Source: Pseudonocardia oceani
Lineage (GTDB): Bacteria; Actinomycetota; Actinomycetes; Mycobacteriales; Pseudonocardiaceae
DNA length: 64,000 nt
Direction of reading: 5' to 3'
Assembly: GCF_019263585.2 (NCBI RefSeq)
Contig: NZ_JADQDF010000001.1
Location: forward strand, 1,364,001-1,428,000
Below the pieces are notes generated by a model. That model was not told where the DNA came from and did not search any database. It saw only the letters and a list, made by a program, of their open reading frames with translations. Made by a program: the position numbers and the translations under genes. Positions within the stretch are counted from its first letter, which is position 1. Each line of letters begins with the position of its first letter. Shown piece after piece: positions 48,145 through 57,646 of this stretch.

Positions 48145-48747
48145 CTAGAAGCTCAGGCCGGAGGTGGTGAAGAACCAGACCGACGACGTCAGCCAGAGGG
48201 CGACGAGCGCGGTGAACACGGCCCCGCCGAACACCGGCAGGGTCCACTTCGGCGCCCCGTGCCGCTGCAGCAGCAGCATCTTGGCGACGAACACGCCGTA
48301 GAAGAAGCAGCCGAACAGCGAGTGCACGAGCACCCGCGGCTCGCCGGACTGGAAGCCGAGCGCGTAGAGGCAGTGGACCGCGACGGGCACCGTCAGCAGG
48401 ACGGCGAGCCGGCCCGACCAGCGGTGCACCGTGCCGGTCCACGGCGGTGCGGTGAGCTTCGGGAAGCGCCCGTACATGAGCATCGCCGACAGCAGCTGCA
48501 GCACGGCCAGGGCGAACGCCGCCGTCGCCAACCACGCCTTGGCCGCCGTGCCGCTGGAGAAGCCGCCGAGGTTGACGGCGAAGAACGTGGGCTCGTGGAT
48601 GCGGCCGTAGACACCGATCCCGACGGCCACCAGCGCGCCGATCCCGGCGGCGACGAGCCACCCGGCGCGCGGGGCGGGAGCGGGCGGGGCCGGGGCCGGC
48701 ACCGCGAGGCCCGGCTGCGTCACGGGGTCGGTGTACGGGGTGCTCAT
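48145..48747 (-). CDS. DUF6529 family membrane protein
   Basis: Protein of 200 residues with four or five helices. After a Pro/Ala-rich start, conserved positions are FAVNLGGFSSGTAAKAWLAT and a His-bearing helix pair (GTVHRWSGRLAVLL, then VHCLYALGF), which looks like a cytochrome b561-type heme-binding bundle. It is the probable membrane partner of the Rieske lipoprotein nine bases downstream, and its ATG overlaps the preceding gene by four bases. Heme binding is inference. Confidence 0.8.
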   Translation of the reverse strand: MSTPYTDPVTQPGLAVPAPAPPAPAPRAGWLVAAGIGALVAVGIGVYGRIHEPTFFAVNLGGFSSGTAAKAWLATAAFALAVLQLLSAMLMYGRFPKLTAPPWTGTVHRWSGRLAVLLTVPVAVHCLYALGFQSGEPRVLVHSLFGCFFYGVFVAKMLLLQRHGAPKWTLPVFGGAVFTALVALWLTSSVWFFTTSGLSF

Positions 48748-49406
48748 CGCACGACCCCCTCGGACGCGCCGTCGACCACGGTGACGGCGACGGGTGCGCC
48801 GTCCAGCACGACCGCGTCCGGCGCGGCCGGGTCGAGCACCGGGGCGTCGACGACCTCGCCCGCGGCCCGCGCGCCCCCGGTCACGGTGCCGTCGACGGAG
48901 ATCCAGCCGATGCGGGTGGCGACGCCGTCGACGTTCGCGCGGCCGTCGTAGAGACCGTCCGGCGCCTGCACGACCTTCGCCGCGAACGGCCACGTCCCGC
49001 CCCCGGCGGTCACCGAGCCCAGCGCGACCGTCGCGTCGACGGTGCCCGTGAGCACGGCCCCGTCGGCGCCGCCCAGCGCCAGCGCTGACCCGGTGAGCGT
49101 GCCCTCCAGCCAGGCCTCGACCTGCTCGCCGTCGCACACGTAGGCGACGGCGCGGCCGTCCTTGACCGCAATCGCGACCGTCACCTCGTTGCCCGACGAC
49201 CGCCCGGCCCACACGGACTCGGCGACGGCGGGCGGGTCGGGCACGACGGCGACCGGCTCGGCGGCGGGGGCCGGAGCCGGTGCCGCGGCGGCCGCGGGAG
49301 CGGGCGGCGGCGCCTGCCCCGGATCGCTGAGGACGTCGACGGCCAGCAGCGCGCCGCCGAGCGCGGCGACCGCCCCGAGCGTCAGCAGTGGTGCGTACCT
49401 GGTCAT
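48744..49406 (-). CDS. Secreted hypothetical protein, first gene of redox operon
   Basis: Protein of 220 residues. An N-terminal membrane/signal segment (YAPLLTLGAVAALGGALLA) is followed by a Pro/Ala linker and a beta-rich domain (about 75-220) with NEVTVAIAVKDGRAVAYVCDG, a pattern of exported beta-sandwich proteins. No family name. ATG 49406 was chosen because GAGGGG precedes it; an upstream start at 49508 is less likely. It leads the Rieske-DUF6529 operon. Confidence 0.75.
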   Translation of the reverse strand: MTRYAPLLTLGAVAALGGALLAVDVLSDPGQAPPPAPAAAAAPAPAPAAEPVAVVPDPPAVAESVWAGRSSGNEVTVAIAVKDGRAVAYVCDGEQVEAWLEGTLTGSALALGGADGAVLTGTVDATVALGSVTAGGGTWPFAAKVVQAPDGLYDGRANVDGVATRIGWISVDGTVTGGARAAGEVVDAPVLDPAAPDAVVLDGAPVAVTVVDGASEGVVR

Positions 49407-49535
49407 CGTCGGGTCCCCTCGGGTGCGTCGGACGGTGCCCGCACACGGTCCCGCTCCGGCGCCCGCCGCAGCGGGCACGACGACCGGTGCGAACCGGTAC
49501 GCAGACACAGAGCGGGAGCCGGGACCCTGCGATAC

Positions 49536-51575
49536 CTAAGAGGGGAGGGCCTTCAGCCGGAACGCCGTGACGGGCTCGCGACGGCCCTTGACCGCCAGCT
49601 CCCCCAGCGCCTCGACGTCGACGTCCGCGGGCAGCAGCGCCCGCGTGGCCGCGCCGATCACGACCTGCCCCGGCTCCGCGACCGACTCCAGCCGCGCGGC
49701 GACGTTCACGGCGTCGCCCATCGCGTTGAAGTTGCGCAGCGCGGTGCTGCCGATGTTGCCGACGAGCGCGGGCCCGGTGTTGACGCCGACGCGGAACGTG
49801 GGGCCGTCGTCGTCGGCGATCGCGGCGATGCCCTCCTGCAGGGCGAGCGCGGCGCGGACCGCCCGCACGGCGTGGTCGGGCTGGCGGGCGGGCGCGCCGA
49901 ACAGCGCCATCATCGCATCGCCGACGAACTGCACCACCGTGCCACCCTCGGCCAGCACGGCCGCCGTCGCCACCTCGAAGTAGCGGTTGAGCAGCACGAC
50001 GATCTCCTCCGGGCCCGACCGCTCGGAGAACGTCGTGAAGCCGCGCAGGTCGGCGAACACCGCCGTGACGTCGACGACAGCGCCGCCGAGGGCGGCCTGC
50101 GCGGGGTCGGCCAGCAGCGCCGTGGCGACGTCGGGCGACATGTAGGCGCGGAACAGCCCGTCGAGCTGGTGGTAGAGCCGCGCGTTCTCCATGCCCATCG
50201 ACAGCTGACTGGCCAGGGAGGCGAGCAGGGAGCGGTCGCGGTCGCCGAACCCGCCGGGGCGCCGGACGAGCAGGACGCCGGCGGGGAGGTCCTTGACGGT
50301 CAGCGGGCAGGCGAGCACGTCGTCGCCGGTCTCGACGGGGTCGAGCCCCTCGGGCAGCGCGACGGGCGCGGTCCACGCCGGGTCGGTGCTCAGGGCACCG
50401 GGCCAGCGCAGGTCGCCGTCCTCGAGCAGGCCGATGCGCACGGCGTGGCCGTCGAAGCCGGCGGCGACGCGGGTGACGGCGCGGCGCAGCAGGTCGTCCT
50501 CGGCGAGCCGGACGCGCGACTCGTGCCCGATCGCCACGAGCACGCCCAGGCGCCCGATCTGCTCGCGCTCCCCCCGCAGCGCCGACGCGGCCCGCCCGAG
50601 CACGGCGGTCTGCCCCTCGGTGAGCCCGAACCGCGACGCCATCCCCGCGGTGATCAGCCCCATCTCGTCGGCGGAGATCTCCCCCGCCTCCTGCCGGCGC
50701 ACCGCCGACACCAGCGCTTCCAGCGCGGCCCCGTACTCCGCGCGTACGGCCTGCACCGTCTCCTCGGTGCGCACGCCGTCGAACAGGCCGGCGGTGGCAC
50801 CCTCGGCCTGGTAGCCCGCGTACGCGCTGTAGCCGATGTAGCCGAACGCCAGCGTCATCAACACGTGCCACAGCCACCACGTCAGGTGCCAGCTCGGGCC
50901 CAGGACCACCGCGACCATGGCCTCGGCCAGCAGCACGTTGGCGGTGAGGATCGACAGCAGCATCACCGAGCGGCGGCGACGGTAGAGCTGGTAGTAGCGG
51001 ACGGTGACGATACCGTAGAGCACCACCGAAATCCCCGCGACGACGACGAGCGGGCCGGAGAGCCGCTCCGCGAGCGCCGGGTCGGCCAGCGGCGGCAGCC
51101 CGGCGAGCGAGACCACGCCCCACAGCGCGGCGATCGCGAGCAGCCCGCGGCGCAGCCACGGGGCCAGGCGCAGGACCGTCGCCGACGGCAGGTCGACGAC
51201 CGACGCCGCGGTGCACAGCGCGGCCAGCGCCAGCCCGACGGGCGTGGCCAGCGCGAACCCGCCGTTGCGGCTGCCGAGCAGCACACCGGGCGTGGCCAGC
51301 GCGTGCAGCCCGAGGAACAGCGCGGCGGCCAGGAACCCGAGCCCGACCAGCATCAGCCGGGCGTCGTCGTGGCGGCGGGCGGCGCGCGCGACCAGCACCG
51401 ACAGGCCGACGTTGAGCGCCGCGGCGAGCGCGATCAGCCAGAAGTGCGTCGGGTGGTGCTCCAGGCGCACGTCGGCCGCGGGCACGGCGAGCAGCAGCCA
51501 CAGCCCGGCCAGCGGCAGCGCGAGGTGGAACGCCCACACCGCGACGCGCGCGGGGACTCCGCCGGTGTCAGCCAC
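49536..51575 (-). CDS. Membrane adenylate/guanylate cyclase with GAF domain
   Basis: Protein of 679 residues. Six or seven N-terminal helices (about 12-250) form a membrane sensor. A GAF-like region (about 340-470) follows, then a class III cyclase domain (about 495-660) with VFADLRGFTTFSE (metal Asp), GDAMMALFG and AMGDAVNVAARLE. It makes cAMP or cGMP. The gene starts at GTG 51575, eight bases inside the end of the Crp-type gene, so cyclase and receptor are co-translated. Confidence 0.88.
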   Translation of the reverse strand: MADTGGVPARVAVWAFHLALPLAGLWLLLAVPAADVRLEHHPTHFWLIALAAALNVGLSVLVARAARRHDDARLMLVGLGFLAAALFLGLHALATPGVLLGSRNGGFALATPVGLALAALCTAASVVDLPSATVLRLAPWLRRGLLAIAALWGVVSLAGLPPLADPALAERLSGPLVVVAGISVVLYGIVTVRYYQLYRRRRSVMLLSILTANVLLAEAMVAVVLGPSWHLTWWLWHVLMTLAFGYIGYSAYAGYQAEGATAGLFDGVRTEETVQAVRAEYGAALEALVSAVRRQEAGEISADEMGLITAGMASRFGLTEGQTAVLGRAASALRGEREQIGRLGVLVAIGHESRVRLAEDDLLRRAVTRVAAGFDGHAVRIGLLEDGDLRWPGALSTDPAWTAPVALPEGLDPVETGDDVLACPLTVKDLPAGVLLVRRPGGFGDRDRSLLASLASQLSMGMENARLYHQLDGLFRAYMSPDVATALLADPAQAALGGAVVDVTAVFADLRGFTTFSERSGPEEIVVLLNRYFEVATAAVLAEGGTVVQFVGDAMMALFGAPARQPDHAVRAVRAALALQEGIAAIADDDGPTFRVGVNTGPALVGNIGSTALRNFNAMGDAVNVAARLESVAEPGQVVIGAATRALLPADVDVEALGELAVKGRREPVTAFRLKALPS

Positions 51576-52236
51576 GGGCCCTCCTGCGCAGTCCGTCGAG
51601 GTCGAGCACGGTCATCGTCCGGCGGCCGGTGGTGAGCAGGCCGCGGTCGCGCAGCACGCGCAGCGCCTTGGCCACCGCCTCCCGCGACGCGCCGACCCAC
51701 CCGGCGAGCTCGTCCTGGGAGAGCGGCACCGGGATGCGGACGCCGTCGGGCACGGGCTCGCCGAACCGGTCGGCGAGCTCGACGAGGCGCCCGGCGACGC
51801 GCGCGGCGATGTCGAAGGCGCCGAACTCGACGCGCTTGCGGTCGGCGTCGCGCAGGCGGGAGGTGACCAGCCGCAGCAGCGCCATCGCCGCCCCCGGCTC
51901 GCCGGAGAGGAAGGCGACGAAGTCCGGCACCGGCACGACGAGGGCCACCACCGGCTCCAGCGCGGCCACCGACGCGCCGCGCTCGGTGCCGTCGATCGCC
52001 GACAGCTCGCCCAGCAGGGCGCCGGGCCCGCGCACCGCGAGCAGGACCTCCTCGCCCTGCTCGGTGATCGAGAAGACCTTCACGCGGCCGGTGACGACGA
52101 CGACCACGGTGCTCGACCGGTCGCCCTCCAGGAACAGCGTGGCGCCCGCGGGCCAGCGCCGGTGCCGGCCCCGCGCGGACAGCGCCGCGCGTCCGGCGTC
52201 GTCCAGACCGGCCAGGAACTCCTCGGGCTCGAGCAT
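51568..52236 (-). CDS. Crp/Fnr family transcriptional regulator
   Basis: Protein of 222 residues. The cyclic-nucleotide domain (about 10-120) has ATLFLEGDRSSTVVVV and GALLGELSAIDGTERGAS, near the phosphate-binding cassette, and the C-terminal winged helix has LSQDELAGWVGASREAVAKAL. It should bind cAMP or cGMP made by the adjacent cyclase and control genes in response. ATG 52236 has GGAGGT upstream. Confidence 0.9.
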   Translation of the reverse strand: MLEPEEFLAGLDDAGRAALSARGRHRRWPAGATLFLEGDRSSTVVVVVTGRVKVFSITEQGEEVLLAVRGPGALLGELSAIDGTERGASVAALEPVVALVVPVPDFVAFLSGEPGAAMALLRLVTSRLRDADRKRVEFGAFDIAARVAGRLVELADRFGEPVPDGVRIPVPLSQDELAGWVGASREAVAKALRVLRDRGLLTTGRRTMTVLDLDGLRRRARG

Positions 52237-52294
52237 GCGACCTCCGCGCTGACCGGTGCCGGAGTCTTCCACCGCGGGCCGCCCGGGGCCAGGG

Positions 52295-54061
52295 TCACGC
52301 CGCTCCGGTCGGGTCGGCGGCGGGGGCGAGGCCGGCGGTGTCGACGGCGGGCGCGTCGGGCGGGTCCGGCACGACCGCACCCTCGACGGCCGCCGCCGTG
52401 GTGGTGCCCTCCGCCGCACCGGTGTCCGGCGGGGCGGTCGTGGGCTCCGTCGTGGGCGGCTCCGTCGTGGGCTCGGTCGTGGGCGGGGGCGTGGTCGCGG
52501 CGGGCGGGGCCGCGGTCCGGGGCGCGGGGGGCGGGGCCGTCCGGGGCTCGGGGGCGGGTTCCGGGGCGGGCTCGGGCTCGACCGGCTCCGGCGCGGCCGT
52601 CGGGGCGGTCGGGGCGGGCGCCTCGACCCGGCTGAGCGTCGCGGGCTCCGGCGTCGCGGCGGAGGCCGGGGGCCCTGCGCGGTTCGCGAACAGGATCGCC
52701 CCGCCCAGCACGCCCGCGGCCAGCACGCTCGCCGCGGTCGCGGCGAGGACCCGCCGCGGGATCGCGCGGCGGGTCGCGGCCGCCTCCACCTCGGCGAGCG
52801 GCCGCGCGGGGCGCGGCGGGCGCAGGGCCCGGGTGACCGGCGCCTCCCGCGCCGCCGCGTCCCGCGCCGCCGCGTCCCGCACCGACCCCTCCCGCGACGC
52901 CGCCGCCCGCAGCGCCGCCGTCCGCGCGGCCGAGCCGTCGTCGGTGGACACCGCCCCGGCGCCGTGCGCGGCCAGCGCCTCCGCCGCGGGCGCCGACGCC
53001 CCCCGCGCGACGAGCGCCGCACCGGCGGCGATGACGCCCTTCGGGTCGACGTCGGCCGACGCCGGACGCCCGATGCCCGCGGAGACGAGCTCGGTCACCA
53101 GCGGCATCCGCGACGACCCGCCGACCAGCAGCAGCGTCCCGACGTCGGCGGGCGCGACCCCCGCGGACGCCAGCGCCCGCGCCAGCGCGTCGACGGTCTC
53201 GGCGATCGCCGGCCGCACCAGGTCCTCGAACTCCGCGCGTCCCAGCCGCACCCGCGTGTGCAGACCGGGCAGCATCACCGGTACCTGCACGACGGTGTCG
53301 ACCGACAGCGCCTCCTTCGCCGCGGTGCACTCCCGCCGCAGCCGCGCGACGGCCTCCAGCACCGCGGGGTCGGTGCCGTCGAGTTCCGCCCACGCGGGCC
53401 CGATGGCGTCGCGGACGTGGGCGAACACGGCCTCGTCGAAGTCGACGCCGCCCAGCCGCTCGATGCCCTCCGGCGTCCCGAGCAGCGCGAACCCGCCGCG
53501 CGGGTCCTTGCGCACCACGGCGGCGTCGAACGTGCCGCCGCCCAGGTCGTAGACGGCGACGACCGAGCCGGTCTCGACGCGCTCGGCGCTCGCGTACCCG
53601 ACGGCGGCGGCCTGCGGCTCGCTCAGCAGCACCAGCGGTCCGACGCCCTGCGCGGTCAGCGCGGCCCGCAGCGCGGCGGTCTTGTGCGGGCCCCAGCCGG
53701 CCGGGTGCGTCACCGCGATCCGCGACGGCGGCCCGCCCTCGCGCTGCGACACCTGCCGGACCAGCGCGGCGACGAACCGCGCCGCCAGCACCTCGGCCGG
53801 CACGGGTTCGCGGCCGACGAGGACCGGCGTCGGGTCGCCGATGCGGCGCTTGAACTCGCGCACGACGCGGTCGGGGTCCGACAGCGCACGGCGCTCGGCG
53901 GCCTCGCCGAGCAGGAACGAGCCGTCGGCTCCTGCGAACACCGCGGAGGCGACGGCGTGCCCGTGCTCGCCGAGCGGCACGGGCTCGGCCGTGCGGGCGC
54001 CGTCGCGGCAGACGGCGGCCGCCGACCACGTCGTGCCCAGGTCCACACCCAGCTGGTACAT
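52295..54061 (-). CDS. Hsp70-like protein with membrane anchor and extracytoplasmic tail
   Basis: Protein of 588 residues. The Hsp70 ATPase domain (1-365) has VDLGTTWSAAAVC, DLGGGTFDAAVV and LLVGGSSRMPLV. The substrate-binding domain of DnaK is missing. A single membrane helix (about 437-458) is followed by a Pro/Glu/Thr-rich tail of about 125 residues. ATG 54061 has GGAGGAG upstream. It diverges from the acidic-protein and dynamin genes and may act as their membrane-linked ATPase. Confidence 0.88.
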   Translation of the reverse strand: MYQLGVDLGTTWSAAAVCRDGARTAEPVPLGEHGHAVASAVFAGADGSFLLGEAAERRALSDPDRVVREFKRRIGDPTPVLVGREPVPAEVLAARFVAALVRQVSQREGGPPSRIAVTHPAGWGPHKTAALRAALTAQGVGPLVLLSEPQAAAVGYASAERVETGSVVAVYDLGGGTFDAAVVRKDPRGGFALLGTPEGIERLGGVDFDEAVFAHVRDAIGPAWAELDGTDPAVLEAVARLRRECTAAKEALSVDTVVQVPVMLPGLHTRVRLGRAEFEDLVRPAIAETVDALARALASAGVAPADVGTLLLVGGSSRMPLVTELVSAGIGRPASADVDPKGVIAAGAALVARGASAPAAEALAAHGAGAVSTDDGSAARTAALRAAASREGSVRDAAARDAAAREAPVTRALRPPRPARPLAEVEAAATRRAIPRRVLAATAASVLAAGVLGGAILFANRAGPPASAATPEPATLSRVEAPAPTAPTAAPEPVEPEPAPEPAPEPRTAPPPAPRTAAPPAATTPPPTTEPTTEPPTTEPTTAPPDTGAAEGTTTAAAVEGAVVPDPPDAPAVDTAGLAPAADPTGAA

Positions 54062-54156
54062 CGCTTCTCCTCCGTGACCGCTCGCCGGAGCCCGTCGGGG
54101 TACGGGGCGCCGTGACGAGCAGGACGCCAGCATCACCGCGCGGGATGCGTCCGGGC

Positions 54157-54215
54157 CGGAAGTACCGGGTGGATCCCCTACCGCCCGCCGGTACCGGCCC
54201 GGGATCCCGGTACGG
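54157..54215. promoter_or_regulatory. GTACCGG motif cluster in divergent promoter region
   Basis: GTACCGG occurs at 54163 and 54191 and inverted (CCGGTAC) at 54207-54213; the last two make a perfect 7-base inverted repeat. The 279-base region separates the Hsp70-like gene from the acidic-protein gene. The motifs could be binding sites for the LuxR regulator downstream; no experimental support. Confidence 0.45.
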
Positions 54216-54340
54216 CGGCCGGCACGGACCGGGGGTCGCCCGGATCCGCGGGAAGGCCTCCGGAGCCCATGGTTCTCGGCAACCGGCAGGCAGCGCCGGT
54301 GGGCGCGACCCGGCGCCGACCCGACACGCAGGAGAACACC

Positions 54341-54886
54341 ATGACCGGCTCGTTCAACGTCGAGAGCTTCATCGCCAACCTCAACGAGGACCTCGACCTC
54401 GACCAGAACCTCCTCCAGGACTCCGACCAGCAGAACGAGAGCGCGCAGGTCTCCGACCAGGAGACGACGCAGGTCGGCGACCAGGACCAGGACGTCACCA
54501 CGGCCACGAACACCGAGGGCGGCGACGGCGGCGACGGCGGCCTGGCCGTCGGCGGCAGCGCCGACGGCGGCAGCGGTCTGGGCATCGGCGGCAACTCGGG
54601 CGGCATCGCCCAGGGTGGCAACAACTCCGACGGCGTCAACATCAACTTCGGGGACACCGGCGACGCCAACGGCACCGGTGTCGGCGGCGACGGCGGGTTC
54701 GGCGGGAACGCCGACGCCTCCGGCGGGAGCGGCGGCGACGCCGACTCCGACGTCGACGTCGACGCCGACGCCACCCAGGTCTTCGACTCCGAGCAGGACA
54801 ACGACCAGGACTCGGACCAGGACAACGACTCCGACCAGGACGCCGAAGCCGACGCCGACCTGGACCTGACCACCTTCATCAGCTGA
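54341..54886 (+). CDS. Acidic Gly/Asp/Gln-rich protein
   Basis: Protein of 181 residues starting MTGSFNVESFIANLNEDLDL, acidic throughout, with DQENxD-like runs and a Gly-rich centre (GGSGLGIGGNSGG). The C-terminal part has SEQDNDQDSDQDNDSD. No signal peptide or domain known. It is the first gene of the cluster with the IniB-like protein and dynamin GTPases. Such acidic proteins may bind cations or act as scaffolds. ATG 54341 has AGGAG upstream. Confidence 0.75.
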   Translation: MTGSFNVESFIANLNEDLDLDQNLLQDSDQQNESAQVSDQETTQVGDQDQDVTTATNTEGGDGGDGGLAVGGSADGGSGLGIGGNSGGIAQGGNNSDGVNINFGDTGDANGTGVGGDGGFGGNADASGGSGGDADSDVDVDADATQVFDSEQDNDQDSDQDNDSDQDAEADADLDLTTFIS

Positions 54887-54956
54887 CGCACTCCCCACCG
54901 GCCCCGCCCGCGCGCGTCGCGGGCGGGGCCGGTGGCCGACCCGGAGGTGGACCGCC

Positions 54957-55769
54957 GTGCTCGCGATGTCCCAAGTGATCGAATTCCTCCTCGACCTGAT
55001 GCGCGACGAGGGCAAGATGCAGCAGTTCGAGCTGAACCCGCACCGCACGATCGCCGACGCCGGCCTCCAGGGCCTGACCGGCCAGGACGTGCGCGACGCG
55101 CAGCTCCAGATGTCGGACTCCGGCGTGCTCCGCCCCGATGAGGACGGAGGCGGAGACGGCGGTGGTGGCGGTGGCGGTGGTGGTGGTGGTGGTGGCGGTG
55201 GTGGCGGTGGCAGGCCGAGCAGCGGCGGCGACGACCCCGTCCAGGCCATCCAGCACACGACGGCCACGTTCCACGTCACCGAGGTCACCGAGACCACCAT
55301 CATCACCATCGACGACCGCGACGTCACCTTCAACGACTCGTTCAACTCCGACGACGACGTGACGATCATCGACGACTCGTTCAACGACAGCTCCTCGGTC
55401 GTCAACGACGTCACGGCGATCCAGGACAACGACACGATCATCAACGACAACGACACGATCGACATCGAGGACAACGACGTCGAGGTCGGTGGCACCACCG
55501 TCGAGACCGGCGCCCCCGTGCCGGCGAACCCGCCGGTGGGCATCGGGATCGAGGACATCGTCGGCCCGGAGGAGGGAGCCGGAGAGGGGCCCGACGCGGG
55601 TCCCGAGGTCACCACGCAGGTCGAGCCGGAGCAGGGCGAGCCGGAGCCGGTGGTGGAGGAACCCGTTCTGGCGGAGGTCGAGCCCGAGCCGGAACCGGAG
55701 CCCGAGCCGGAACCCGAGGCCGACGCCGAGCCAGAGCTCGAGGCCGACGTCGACGCCGCGATCGTCTAG
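54957..55769 (+). CDS. IniB N-terminal domain protein
   Basis: Protein of 270 residues. The first 50 residues, with VIEFLLDLMRDEGKMQQFELN and ADAGLQGLTGQDVRDAQLQ, match the N-terminal domain of IniB proteins. A Gly run (about 64-85) and a long acidic, Asn/Asp/Thr-rich region follow, ending in an EPEP repeat. IniB is a cell-envelope-stress protein co-expressed with IniA and IniC in mycobacteria. The GTG at 54957 has GGAGGTGG ahead; ATG 54966 is an alternative. Confidence 0.85.
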   Translation: MLAMSQVIEFLLDLMRDEGKMQQFELNPHRTIADAGLQGLTGQDVRDAQLQMSDSGVLRPDEDGGGDGGGGGGGGGGGGGGGGGGRPSSGGDDPVQAIQHTTATFHVTEVTETTIITIDDRDVTFNDSFNSDDDVTIIDDSFNDSSSVVNDVTAIQDNDTIINDNDTIDIEDNDVEVGGTTVETGAPVPANPPVGIGIEDIVGPEEGAGEGPDAGPEVTTQVEPEQGEPEPVVEEPVLAEVEPEPEPEPEPEPEADAEPELEADVDAAIV

Positions 55770-55777
55770 GTGACGCC

Positions 55778-57646
55778 ATGAGCGGGACAGCAGGGACCGA
55801 CCCGGCAGGGACCGATCCGACGGAGGCCGTCGACCGCGCCCTCGCCGCGATCGCCCGCTACGAGCGCCCCGACCTCGACGAGCGGCTGCGCGTCTCGCGC
55901 ACCCGCGTGCTCGACGGGCGGGTGCGGGTGCTGGTCGTCGGGGAGTTCAAGCAGGGCAAGTCGATGCTGGTCAACGGGCTGGTGGGGGCCCCGGTCTGCC
56001 CGACGTTCGACGACATCGCGACCGCGGTGCCGACGGTCGTGCGGCACGCGGAGTCCGTCACCGTGACGCTGGTGCGCCGCGGCGGGCCGGGCACCGAGCC
56101 CGTGCGCGTCGACGTCCCGGCCGCCGACCTCGCCGCGCACGTCTGCGAGCAGGGCAACCCGGGCAACCGCGAGGGCTGGAGCCACGTCGAGGTCGGCGTG
56201 CCGCGGCCGGTGCTCGCGGGCGGGCTGGAGCTCGTCGACACCCCCGGCGTCGGCGGGCTCCAGTCCGTCCACGGCGCGGCGACGATGGCGGCCCTGCCGT
56301 CGGCCGACGCCGTGCTGCTCGTCTCCGACGCCTCGCAGGAGTACACCGCGCCCGAGATCGAGTTCCTGCGCCACGCCGCGTCGGTGTGCCCGACGGTCGC
56401 GTGCGTGCTCACCAAGACCGACCTGTACCCGGAGTCGGCGCGCATCGCGGAGCTGAACCGCGGGCACCTCGCGGCGGCGGGGATCACCGCCGAGCTGTTC
56501 GAGGTGTCGTCGACGCTGCGCTGGCACGCCGTCGTCGCCGGCGACACCGAGGCCAACGCGGAGTCGGGGTTCCCCGCGCTCGTCGGCTACGTCCGCAAGC
56601 GGGTGCTCGGCCAGGCCGACCGCATCGCGCGCCGCGGCGTCGTCCACGACGTCCTCGCCGTGACCGACCAGATCGCCGGGAGCCTGCGCGCCGAGCTGAC
56701 CGCGCAGGACCCGGAGGCCGCGGCCGCGCTGATGGCCGGGCTGACGGCGGCGCAGGAGCGGGCGACCGCGCTCAAGGAGCGCTCGGCGCGCTGGCAGCAG
56801 ACGCTCAACGACGGCGTCGCCGACCTCAATGCCGACATCGACTACGACCTGCGCGACCGGATGCGCGAGATCAGCCGCCTCGCCGAGGACGAGCTCGCCG
56901 CCGTCGGCGACCCGACGAAGGTGTGGGACCAGTTCGCGGGCTGGGTGCAGCAGGAGGTCGCGAACGCGGCGGCGGCGAACTTCGTCTGGGCCACCCAGCG
57001 CGCCCGCCACCTCGCCCAGCAGGTCTCCGAGCACTTCTCCTCCGACCGCGACCAGCTGCTCCCCGCGCTGCGCAACGACCCGTCCGACGCGCTGCGCTCG
57101 GTGCGGCAGATGACGATGCCCGACGCGGCGGCCTTCGGCGTCGGCGCCAAGGCGCTGACCGGCCTGAAGGGCGGCTACATGGGCATGCTGATGTTCGGGA
57201 TGATGGGCAGCATCCTGTTCGGATCGCTCGTCAACCCGATCGGGATCGGCGCCGGCATCGTGATGGCCGGCAAGTCCGTCGGCGACGAGCGCAAGCGGAT
57301 CGTCACCAAGCGTCAGAACGAGGCGAAGACGGCGGCCAAGCGCTACGTCGACGACGTGACGTTCCAGGTCGGCAAGGACTCCCGCGACCGCCTCCGCGCG
57401 GTGCAGCGCGACCTGCGCGACCACTTCACCGAGCAGGCCGAGCAGCTCAAGCGCTCGCTGGCGGAGTCGCAGCAGGCGGCCGAGCGGGCGGTGAAGCAGT
57501 CCCACGCCGAGCGGGCCGCGCGGCACGCCGAGATCACCGCACAGCTCGCCGAGCTCGAGGCGGTGCGCACGGACGCGCGGGCGCTGCTGCCCCGGCCCGC
57601 AGCCCGGGCGGCGCAGGCCCGGCCGGAGCAGGCGGTGGCGTCGTGA
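55778..57646 (+). CDS. Dynamin-like GTPase, IniA type
   Basis: Protein of 622 residues. The GTPase domain has G1 GEFKQGKS at 55-62, G3 DTPGVGG and G4 TKTD. Long helical stalk regions follow, and a hydrophobic hairpin (about 464-500, GMLMFGMMGSILFG) that inserts into membranes, as in bacterial dynamins. IniA remodels the plasma membrane in mycobacteria. It follows the IniB-like gene by eight bases and its stop overlaps the next GTPase gene by four bases. Confidence 0.92.
   Translation: MSGTAGTDPAGTDPTEAVDRALAAIARYERPDLDERLRVSRTRVLDGRVRVLVVGEFKQGKSMLVNGLVGAPVCPTFDDIATAVPTVVRHAESVTVTLVRRGGPGTEPVRVDVPAADLAAHVCEQGNPGNREGWSHVEVGVPRPVLAGGLELVDTPGVGGLQSVHGAATMAALPSADAVLLVSDASQEYTAPEIEFLRHAASVCPTVACVLTKTDLYPESARIAELNRGHLAAAGITAELFEVSSTLRWHAVVAGDTEANAESGFPALVGYVRKRVLGQADRIARRGVVHDVLAVTDQIAGSLRAELTAQDPEAAAALMAGLTAAQERATALKERSARWQQTLNDGVADLNADIDYDLRDRMREISRLAEDELAAVGDPTKVWDQFAGWVQQEVANAAAANFVWATQRARHLAQQVSEHFSSDRDQLLPALRNDPSDALRSVRQMTMPDAAAFGVGAKALTGLKGGYMGMLMFGMMGSILFGSLVNPIGIGAGIVMAGKSVGDERKRIVTKRQNEAKTAAKRYVDDVTFQVGKDSRDRLRAVQRDLRDHFTEQAEQLKRSLAESQQAAERAVKQSHAERAARHAEITAQLAELEAVRTDARALLPRPAARAAQARPEQAVAS

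Noticed and set aside
55140-55215. Regulatory GGT repeat
   Set aside because: It is the in-frame coding of the poly-Gly linker of the IniB-like protein.
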